From contig SOER01000001.1 in assembly GCA_021646405.1 (NCBI GenBank), positions 186,001-250,000 of the forward strand: a DNA stretch of 64,000 bases, read 5' to 3'. A model generated the notes under the pieces. That model was not told the origin of the DNA. It saw only the letters and a program-made list of their open reading frames with translations, and searched no databases. The number at the start of each line of letters is the position of its first letter. Within the stretch, counting starts at the first letter, position 1. The position numbers were made by a program, and so were the translations under genes. Positions 35,349-42,458 of this stretch are shown here, in pieces. This DNA is from Candidatus Loosdrechtia aerotolerans (GTDB taxonomy: Bacteria; Planctomycetota; Brocadiia; Brocadiales; Brocadiaceae).

Positions 35349-35960
35349 TTACTTCCTTTGTAGGAGAAGTCCAATTTCTGCAAGGCGTCGACCGAGGGAA
35401 CGGCAGATCACAGCTTCTTGCTGATCAATCTCTCGCTTGTTGTCCTGCCCGGCAACATGACCAGGTCCATAAGGAGAGCCTCCGCTTTGAGTTGAGAAGA
35501 GTTCTTTAACCGAATAGGGAACACCAACGATGATCATCCCAAGGTGGAGTAAAGGTGCTGCCAGGGTGAGAATAGTCGTCTCTTGCCCCCCATGAAGACT
35601 TGCAGTAGAGGTAAAAACACCTGCCGGCTTACTCTCTAATTCTCCGGCAAGCCACAATGAAGACAGCTGATCGATCTGGTTTTTTAGCTGCGATGATACA
35701 TTCCCAAACCGTGTTGGCGTACCAAAAGCAATAGCACCCGCTTCTTTAAAATCATCTAAGGTAACAAGAGGTATATCTTTCTGCATATCCCTGCCTGCTT
35801 TCATATCTTCACGAGATTCAATAACAGATTGAGGAATCAGTTCAGGGACTGTGCGGATTACCGGCTCTGCTTCTTTAACCTCACGAACCCCTTCAGCCAC
35901 AAGTTTTGCCATTTTATAGGTGTTACCATATGTGCTATAATAAATAACCAGTACCTTCAT
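35349..35960 (-). CDS. wrbA: NAD(P)H:quinone oxidoreductase, WrbA family flavoprotein
   Basis: A 203-residue flavodoxin-fold enzyme with the FMN phosphate loop (IYYSTYGNTYKMA) and the family-specific TASLHGGQETT segment (about residues 113-124) and FGTPTRFG. It reduces quinones by two electrons and limits radical formation. The ATG has a GGATG-like site upstream. It lies 86 bases before the radical SAM gene and 15 bases after the TPR gene on the same strand, so it may belong to one transcription unit with the polyketide genes. Confidence 0.9.
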   Translation of the reverse strand: MKVLVIYYSTYGNTYKMAKLVAEGVREVKEAEPVIRTVPELIPQSVIESREDMKAGRDMQKDIPLVTLDDFKEAGAIAFGTPTRFGNVSSQLKNQIDQLSSLWLAGELESKPAGVFTSTASLHGGQETTILTLAAPLLHLGMIIVGVPYSVKELFSTQSGGSPYGPGHVAGQDNKREIDQQEAVICRSLGRRLAEIGLLLQRK

Positions 35961-35975
35961 AGGGCCACATCCTTT

Positions 35976-37652
35976 CTATAAATTATCCCTTAAATCTTTT
36001 ATTATATCCTTTATTTTTTCTGCTTCAGAAGCATTTGGATTCAGTTTCAAATACAGCAAATAATCCTTCACGGCATCTTTATTTCTACCCAGGGTTCTCA
36101 TGGTATTCCCCCGGTGAAGATATGCTAAAGGATTATAAGGAAAGAGTTCGATAGCAGTAGTAAAATCTGCAAGGGCCTCATCTGGTTTTCCTAATTGATT
36201 TTTCATCTGTCCTCGCTCGAAATACACACCGGACATACGAGGATTCAACTCAATCACCATATCATAATCCTTCATAGCTCTTTCGATATCCCCTTTTCCC
36301 CGATATGCTTTAGCCCGGATATAGTAGCCAAATGCATTCTTTGGCACAAAATTTAAAAAGGTTGTTATATCTTCAATAGCATTATCAAACTGTTGTAAAT
36401 CAGCATGAAGGATACTCCTTTTTATATAAGTATCCGCATTATTTGGATCAAGTTTCAGGGCCTTATTAAAATCTTCCATGGCTTTTTCCGGTTCCCCTAA
36501 CTCAGCATACGCTAAACCACGGTGTGTATAAGCAGCTGCAAATTGAGGATTTAAAGAGATGACTTTACTGAGATCATCAATACATAAGCCTATTTCATCA
36601 ACCATGTTAAAAGCAATACCCCGGTTATAATACGATAGGATTGAATTGGGATCTAAAGATAATGCACTATTATAATCCATAATGGCCTTATCAAACTTTT
36701 CTGTTAATGCATAGACAGACCCACGGTTATAGTAGGCGGGCGCATAATCAGGATTGAGGGCAATAGACTTGTTGTAATCGCCAATAGCCTTTTCAATCTC
36801 ACCCACCTTCTCATAGATTACACCACGGTTACAATACGCAACAGCTTCATTCTCCCGCAATTCGATGGCATGATTTACATCTCTTAAAGCGTCTTCTATA
36901 TTACCTCTTTCTTTTTGTATTATTGAACGATTCAGATAAATATTAGCAATAACCTCATCCATGGTTAGATTTTTTAAATAGCTTCCATTTTTGATGCTTA
37001 CGTATGATATACGTTTGCCAGGAATATTTATATAGTAGCTATCAGGGGTAGCCATACCCTCATAACCGGTTTCAATATTTCTCCGAAAGTCTCCATCGTC
37101 ATACCTTACAAATATGTGTTCAGGCACACTTACGCCGTACAGCGGTAAATGTAATCCTTCTGCTATGCACAGATACAGAATGGATAAACCTTCGCAGTTA
37201 CCGGTCTTTGTATCTAACACCCTATTTAATGATATATATTCCAGATTACCAGTTTGAACGTATTTAAATTGGAGTTTTTCAAAGAGAATAGTATTAATCG
37301 TCTTAATAATCTGTTCCGGTTCTTTTTCACTACCAAGGCTCGTTTTAATATCTTTGATTATGCCATTTAACTTTTTAAGATATTGGTTAATATCTATTTC
37401 CGGGTATGATTCCTTTGCAATGGCAAGAACAGCCCTTGCAAGGTATGCATCCTGAACATCAATTTCCCAAACCGGCTCAGGTCTCACATCATTTGCGAAT
37501 ACAGGTAATAAGGTAAATTTTAGATCCGTAAAAGAAAATGGAAGACTATATATTTCAAAAATTACCCAAACAAAAGATATACCTACTCTATATATCTTTT
37601 TTAAAAAAGTATGGAAATATATTGGATTATTCTGAAAGTAAAAAAGATTCAT
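35976..37652 (-). CDS. Transglutaminase-like/TPR repeat protein
   Basis: A 558-residue protein. The N-terminus has a hydrophobic segment (about residues 20-52, possible signal or anchor). Residues about 65-215 form a SirB1/transglutaminase-like domain with NCEGLSILYLCIAEGL (Cys) and VPEHIFVRYDD (His), the Cys-His part of a catalytic triad. From about 235 to the end are about nine TPR units, each with the NRG or HRG-Y..G..e.A..D pattern. TPRs build scaffolds. The Cys-His pair is kept, so catalysis is possible. Start: ATG 37652, with CAGGG 7 bases upstream. Confidence 0.82.
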   Translation of the reverse strand: MNLFYFQNNPIYFHTFLKKIYRVGISFVWVIFEIYSLPFSFTDLKFTLLPVFANDVRPEPVWEIDVQDAYLARAVLAIAKESYPEIDINQYLKKLNGIIKDIKTSLGSEKEPEQIIKTINTILFEKLQFKYVQTGNLEYISLNRVLDTKTGNCEGLSILYLCIAEGLHLPLYGVSVPEHIFVRYDDGDFRRNIETGYEGMATPDSYYINIPGKRISYVSIKNGSYLKNLTMDEVIANIYLNRSIIQKERGNIEDALRDVNHAIELRENEAVAYCNRGVIYEKVGEIEKAIGDYNKSIALNPDYAPAYYNRGSVYALTEKFDKAIMDYNSALSLDPNSILSYYNRGIAFNMVDEIGLCIDDLSKVISLNPQFAAAYTHRGLAYAELGEPEKAMEDFNKALKLDPNNADTYIKRSILHADLQQFDNAIEDITTFLNFVPKNAFGYYIRAKAYRGKGDIERAMKDYDMVIELNPRMSGVYFERGQMKNQLGKPDEALADFTTAIELFPYNPLAYLHRGNTMRTLGRNKDAVKDYLLYLKLNPNASEAEKIKDIIKDLRDNL

Positions 37653-38105
37653 AACTATACCCTGGAAAATGTAGTTATCAAATTAAATTGACCAACTTTA
37701 TTATTTCTATATTTTGGTATAACACAATATAACATATAAGTAAAGTTTTTATATGCATTTTTATTTCTAAACCCGTTCACTTTAACATATCTTCCTGTTT
37801 ATATGAAAGTACAAACAATTGCAAAAAGGCTTAAATGACGTTTAGCAGAAAATAAAAATTTAAAAAACATATTGCTTGAAACCAAAATGAAAAATAGCTA
37901 CACTTACTAGTATAGAATGATCCGCAAAGGATTATCGGCCTGAATGGACACATGCGGGTTACTTGCTATCAGAATGCAGACGTCAATTTGTAATAAAAAT
38001 ATTAAGATAAATAGTAATAATGAAACCTTTATTACTGATAATTTGTTTTAAACTTAGATATGATAAACTTGAACTCTTCAAGAAATAAAAGTAAAGGAGT
38101 ACGAA
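37653..38105. other. Non-coding AT-rich gap
   Basis: 453 bases between divergent genes. I see no open frame with a plausible start, no RNA gene and no strong promoter, though both flanking genes must be transcribed from here. A TATGAT near 38061 has no good -35. The last bases, AAAGGAG at 38093-38099, are the ribosome binding site of the zinc-ribbon gene. Confidence 0.4.
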
Positions 38106-38372
38106 ATGTCAGAACATGTTCCGAACAAAAGAGAAGTCGGAGAAAAATATAAAGCCGTAATTTCTTCAACGAAATGCCCAAATTGTACCGGTGAAGCTAT
38201 TTGTGTAGTAGTAAAAGCAATGAAAGGCCCTACGATGATTGGATGTTTTAGATGCGGCTATAGCGATGTAATAATGTGGATTGAAAAACAGGTAATGGAT
38301 GCATTAAAAAATTCAAAAGTATTTAATCAAGTTTGGAAAGAAGGCCAATCGATAGAAATAATCCTGAATTGA
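38106..38372 (+). CDS. Small zinc-ribbon protein of unknown function
   Basis: An 88-residue protein with two Cys pairs, CPNC (about 24-27) and CFRCGY (about 47-52), a plausible four-Cys zinc ribbon. It has a strong ribosome binding site (AAAGGAG). No membrane segment or signal. After the ribbon comes a helix-rich tail. It is flanked by non-coding DNA and the convergent apt gene. Not recognised as a named family; nucleic-acid or protein binding is typical of such ribbons. Confidence 0.7.
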   Translation: MSEHVPNKREVGEKYKAVISSTKCPNCTGEAICVVVKAMKGPTMIGCFRCGYSDVIMWIEKQVMDALKNSKVFNQVWKEGQSIEIILN

Positions 38373-38386
38373 CGTACTTTCCGAAT

Positions 38387-38902
38387 TTAATATTTTATTA
38401 GTGAAAACACGTCATAATTACTTAATGTTTTTTTACCGTTAAGAAAGGTCAGCTCGATCAAGAAAGCGCAGCCAAGAATTTTACCGCCTAAGGATTCAAC
38501 CATTTCGCAACAGGCAGCCATGGTTCCGCCGGTTGCTAATAAATCATCTACCATAAGCACGCGTTGGCCTTTCTTAATACTGTCTTTGTGCATCTCGAGG
38601 GTATCGGTACCGTATTCAAGGGCATAACTCGCGCTAATCTTTTCAGAAGGAAGTTTACCGGATTTTCTGACAGGAACAAACCCTGCGCCGATATGGAAAG
38701 CAACAGTTGATGCCAGGATAAAACCGCGCGCCTCTGCTCCAACGACAATATCAATTTTTTTATCTTTATAACGGCTGGAAAGCTTCTCAATAGCCTCCCT
38801 CAACCCTGCAGGATCTTGAAATAAGGGTGTTATATCCTTAAAAACAATATCTTTTTTGGGAAAATCGGGAACATCACGAATTAATTCTTTTAATCTGCAC
38901 AT
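38387..38902 (-). CDS. apt: Adenine phosphoribosyltransferase
   Basis: A 171-residue purine-salvage enzyme that makes AMP from adenine and PRPP. The PRPP motif VLMVDDLLATGGTMAAC and the KDITPLF and EARGFI segments are typical. Length matches the family. It begins six bases after the stop of the sigma-factor gene, so it is the last gene of the cmk-rpsA-sigma-apt string. Confidence 0.95.
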   Translation of the reverse strand: MCRLKELIRDVPDFPKKDIVFKDITPLFQDPAGLREAIEKLSSRYKDKKIDIVVGAEARGFILASTVAFHIGAGFVPVRKSGKLPSEKISASYALEYGTDTLEMHKDSIKKGQRVLMVDDLLATGGTMAACCEMVESLGGKILGCAFLIELTFLNGKKTLSNYDVFSLIKY

Positions 38903-38908
38903 GTCTCT

Positions 38909-39802
38909 TTACACCCCTTTTGTTTCTTCTGTCTCTTTTTTTCCTTTTGCCTTTTTTGTACCTTTTCCCTTTTTTACTTCTTTTGTTTCTTCAACCTCTT
39001 TTGTTAATATGTAATGTAATTTTTGAATAGCTTCCTTTTCTATTTGTCGAACCCGCTCCCGGCTTATATGTAAGATTTTACCTACGTCTTCCAACGTCTT
39101 GGGCTTTCCATCTTCTAATCCATACCTCATCTTTATTACCAGGGCTTCCCTTTGATCTATGACTTCGAGGAGTTTACTCACCGCCTCTCTCTCATATGCT
39201 TCTTCTAACTCATCTTCGGGCGGGAGTGTTTTTTTGTCAGGAATGATACCACTCAGAGCCCAGATCAGATCAGAGCCTGTAACACCTGCCGTATCGAGCG
39301 AGCCTGTTGAATGTATCGCATGTTCAATTGCCTGCACTTTCTCGGCGGTTATATCCATCTTTTCTGCAATCTCAGCACGGCTTGGTAACCTCTCGAGTTT
39401 ATCAAGCAAATCGGAAGATGCCGTCTTTAAATGGGAAATTCTCTCGACCATATATGAAGGGATACGAACTGTTTTTGCTTTATCAGTTATAGCCCTCCGA
39501 ATTGCCTGTTTAATCCACCAGGTTGCATATGTACTAAATCTGTATCCGGTTGACGGGTCATACCCCTCTACAGCTCGAATTAGCCCTACATTTCCTTCTT
39601 CAATTAAATCTAAAAAGGAAAGCCCCCGGTTGATGTATTCCTTTGCTATACTAACAACCAGCCTTAGGTTTGCCCTGATTAATTTTTCCCGTGCCTTTAC
39701 ATCTCTTCCCCGGGCTTTTTCTGCTACTTCTTTTTCTTCTTCAGGGGATAGTAATGGAATCCTGTTAATCTCTTTTAAATACGTTTGTAAAGCAGTTTCC
39801 GT
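38909..39802 (-). CDS. Sigma-70 family RNA polymerase sigma factor, apparent ACG start
   Basis: A 297-residue factor with region 1.2 ([18 protein letters not shown]), region 2 (the [18 protein letters not shown] segment that melts and reads -10), region 3 and region 4 (helix-turn-helix [17 protein letters not shown]). Region 1.1 is absent and the last 30 residues are Lys/Glu/Thr-rich, beyond the family's usual end. The conserved frame runs up to a TGA, with no ATG, GTG or TTG before Met at 39451. An AAGGAG (39810-39815) is 7 bases from ACG 39802-39800, so I take ACG as start. A start at 39451 would remove regions 1.2 and 2. It is co-oriented with rpsA, 31 bases downstream of it. Confidence 0.8.
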   Translation of the reverse strand, partial: TETALQTYLKEINRIPLLSPEEEKEVAEKARGRDVKAREKLIRANLRLVVSIAKEYINRGLSFLDLIEEGNVGLIRAVEGYDPSTGYRFSTYATWWIKQAIRRAITDKAKTVRIPSYMVERISHLKTASSDLLDKLERLPSRAEIAEKMDITAEKVQAIEHAIHSTGSLDTAGVTGSDLIWALSGIIPDKKTLPPEDELEEAYEREAVSKLLEVIDQREALVIKMRYGLEDGKPKTLEDVGKILHISRERVRQIEKEAIQKLHYILTKEVEETKEVKKGKGTKKAKGKKETEETKGV

Positions 39803-39815
39803 AAAAACACTCCTT
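39800..39815 (-). promoter_or_regulatory. Shine-Dalgarno and ACG start of the sigma factor
   Basis: On the minus strand AAGGAG (39815-39810), seven bases, then ACG (39802-39800). The Shine-Dalgarno is near-consensus and its distance is right for this codon alone. The overlapping GTG opens a different frame that stops after 11 codons. Confidence 0.7.
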
Positions 39816-39833
39816 CAATTTAAGATAACAACA

Positions 39834-41588
39834 TTACTGAACATCTGGTATACTCATCTCCTTTTCTGTTGTATCCTGGGTTTTATCAGGCGATTGTTCT
39901 GTATCTGGACTAGAAAGCGACGTTATTTGGGTCTTCTCTTCCGTTGAATTAGATAATTTTTTAAGACTGAGCCCTATCTTTCTCGCTTCAGGTTCAATAC
40001 GGATAATACGAACTTCCAGTTCATCGCCAATATTAACAATATCAGCCGGATTATTAACCTTTTCATTAGAAAGTTCTGAAATATGAAGCAATCCTTCGAT
40101 ACCTTTATCAAGTTCAAGGAATGCACCAAAATTTGTTAATTTGGTAACTTTACCTTTTACAACATCACCGACTTTAAATCTTTCCGGAATCTCTTTTATC
40201 CAAGGATCGTCGGAAAGCTGTTTCAGACCCAAAGCTACCCTTTTTTTCTCACGATCGACAGATAACACTACGGCCTCAATTTTATCCCCCTTCTTTACAA
40301 TCTCTGATGGATGTCCAACCTTTTTTGCCCAGGACATATCGGAAATATGGAGCAGGCCATCCACACCTTCTTCAATCTCAATAAATGCGCCATAATTTGT
40401 TAAATTGCGCACACGGCCCTTGACCCGCGTTCCAGGCGGATATTTTTCTTCAATAACCGTCCAGGGGTTGATCTCTGTTTGTTTTATACTAAGAGATATT
40501 TCTTCTTTTTCTCTGTCTATTTTAAGGACAACAACCTCCACTGTATCTCCAATAGCTACCATTTCTGATGGATGGTTAATTCGTCTCGTCCAGGACATTT
40601 CAGAAATATGCACAAGACCCTCAATACCTGTTTCCAGTTTAACAAAGGCACCGTATGACATGATGTTAACCACCTGGCCTTTTACCCGGGACCCCACCGG
40701 ATATCTTTCTTCTATATATAACCAGGGGTTTTCTGTCTTTTGTTTTAGTCCGAGAGCAACTTTCTCTTTTTCCTTATCAACATCGAGTATCTTTACTTCA
40801 ACCTCATCGTCAATAGCAAGGATTTCGGAAGGATGACTTATCCTGCCCCAACTCATATCGGTGATATGGAGGAGCCCGTCTAATCCACCCAGATCAATAA
40901 ATGCACCAAAGTCTGCTATATTCTTAACAACTCCCTTTCTTACCTGCCCGACTTCGATTTCAGCCAATAATTCTTTCTTTTTCTTCTCACGGTCTTCCTC
41001 TATGAGCTTCCTTCTGGATACAACAATGTTTTGTCGTGCCTCATCAATTTTCAAAATCTTGCATGTTACTTCTTCCCCAATATATCGCGCAATATCACCG
41101 GGTGGTTTTACATCAATTTGAGAAGCGGGTAAGAATATCGGTACTCCCATATCTACAAGCAAACCGCCTTTGATCTTCCTTGTAACTCGTCCTGTTATAA
41201 TATCCCCTTCTTTGTATTTTTCAATAACTCTTTCCCAGCCGCGAATACGATTTGCTTTGCGCTTGGACAATTTAATGAGCCCTGAATCATCTTCAAGGGC
41301 TTCAAGTAAGACCTCTACTTCTTCACCAGTTTTTATCTCGGAAGGGTCGTCAAACTCTGATTTAGGAACCATACCCTCAGATTTATATCCGCAATCTACA
41401 ATCACATTATCCCCAAGGACACTCAGGACACGTCCTTTCAGAATAGCTCCTATTTCAAAATTCTGAATAGAATCATAATATTTGGACTCTACTTCCTTCT
41501 TAGTGTCCTCATCTCCCATGATCTCTTCAACTTCTTTTTCAACATCTTCTATATTTACATTATACTCTTTTAAAATATCACGACCCAT
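39834..41588 (-). CDS. rpsA: 30S ribosomal protein S1
   Basis: A 584-residue protein built of six S1 RNA-binding domains (about 90 residues each, from residue 25 to 540), the later four with the GAFIDL...GLLHISDMSW pattern. It binds mRNA 5' regions and helps initiation of weakly structured messages. The tail is Ser/Thr/Gln/Glu-rich. It follows cmk, the usual partner, by 101 bases, and precedes the sigma factor. GGAG lies about 12 bases before the ATG. Confidence 0.93.
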   Translation of the reverse strand: MGRDILKEYNVNIEDVEKEVEEIMGDEDTKKEVESKYYDSIQNFEIGAILKGRVLSVLGDNVIVDCGYKSEGMVPKSEFDDPSEIKTGEEVEVLLEALEDDSGLIKLSKRKANRIRGWERVIEKYKEGDIITGRVTRKIKGGLLVDMGVPIFLPASQIDVKPPGDIARYIGEEVTCKILKIDEARQNIVVSRRKLIEEDREKKKKELLAEIEVGQVRKGVVKNIADFGAFIDLGGLDGLLHITDMSWGRISHPSEILAIDDEVEVKILDVDKEKEKVALGLKQKTENPWLYIEERYPVGSRVKGQVVNIMSYGAFVKLETGIEGLVHISEMSWTRRINHPSEMVAIGDTVEVVVLKIDREKEEISLSIKQTEINPWTVIEEKYPPGTRVKGRVRNLTNYGAFIEIEEGVDGLLHISDMSWAKKVGHPSEIVKKGDKIEAVVLSVDREKKRVALGLKQLSDDPWIKEIPERFKVGDVVKGKVTKLTNFGAFLELDKGIEGLLHISELSNEKVNNPADIVNIGDELEVRIIRIEPEARKIGLSLKKLSNSTEEKTQITSLSSPDTEQSPDKTQDTTEKEMSIPDVQ

Positions 41589-41689
41589 AATTTAATAAAT
41601 TCTCCGAAATAAAAATCAATAATAAACAAAAATAAAAAAGTTTATTAAAATAAAATACATTTTATTAACATATTAAAAACCTATTTAAC

Positions 41690-42373
41690 CTATTCTTTTA
41701 CAACAGGTTCGATCTCCTTAAGCATTCTATTAAGCACTTCTTCGATAGTCAAATCTGTGGTATCGATATAAATCGCATCTTCCCCTATTTTCAGAGGTGA
41801 GTTGTCTCGTGTTGTATCGCGCCTATCCCGTATCTCAATGTCTCTTATAACATTTTTATACGAAATTTCCTTATCTGAGGATTCAAACTCTCTGTAGCGC
41901 CTTCTGGCACGCTCTTCAACATCTGCATCCAGGAAAAACTTCTTTTCTGCATCCGGGAATACAACCGTTCCTGTGTCTCTTCCTTCTGCAACAACATCTT
42001 CTCTTTCCGCAAGCCCTTGTTGTAGTTTCACCATTCTCTGCCGAATACCCCGTGCATCTGAAATATAATGAACATTATTTGTAATAGATGGTAACCGTAT
42101 CTCCTGGGTGACATCAACCCCATCTACGTATACGCTCAAATTTCCATCCTTATACTGTAACTCAATCTCTGTCTGATCTGCCAGCCGGCATAAACGGTCT
42201 TCATCTTCGAGATTTACCCCCTTCTGCATTGCCTTCCATGTAAGCGCACGATACATTGCACCTGTATCGAGGTATTTAAAACCTAATCGCTTTGATAACA
42301 TCCTGGCAATGGTGCTTTTCCCGGAACCGGCAGGACCATCAATCGCTATTATCAAATGAATTTTTACTCCCAT
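41690..42373 (-). CDS. cmk: Cytidylate kinase
   Basis: A 227-residue P-loop kinase that phosphorylates CMP and dCMP. IDGPAGSGKSTIARML is the Walker A; YLDTGAMYRA, AEGRDTGTVVFPDA and RRDTTRDNSPL are family hallmarks. I used ATG 42373 since the family starts about eight residues before the P-loop; the frame could extend to 42433, but with no ribosome binding site at either. The order cmk-rpsA is conserved in many bacteria. Confidence 0.92.
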   Translation of the reverse strand: MGVKIHLIIAIDGPAGSGKSTIARMLSKRLGFKYLDTGAMYRALTWKAMQKGVNLEDEDRLCRLADQTEIELQYKDGNLSVYVDGVDVTQEIRLPSITNNVHYISDARGIRQRMVKLQQGLAEREDVVAEGRDTGTVVFPDAEKKFFLDADVEERARRRYREFESSDKEISYKNVIRDIEIRDRRDTTRDNSPLKIGEDAIYIDTTDLTIEEVLNRMLKEIEPVVKE

Positions 42374-42458
42374 ATTTTTATAATAGCGGATAATCAAATT
42401 ATTTTGCAAAGTGTAAGTTATACAAAATAACATATTTTATTGCAAGTCTTTTTTGTTC

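Noticed and set aside
23476-37970. CACATGCGGGTT shared at about 23480 and 37950 upstream of two genes
   Set aside because: A 12-base match between two intergenic regions in 64 kb is expected by chance and flanking bases do not extend it.
38909-39451. Sigma factor as a truncated pseudogene starting at ATG 39451
   Set aside because: The upstream frame encodes intact regions 1.2 and 2 with no stop, and a well-placed Shine-Dalgarno exists, so truncation is less likely than a non-standard start.
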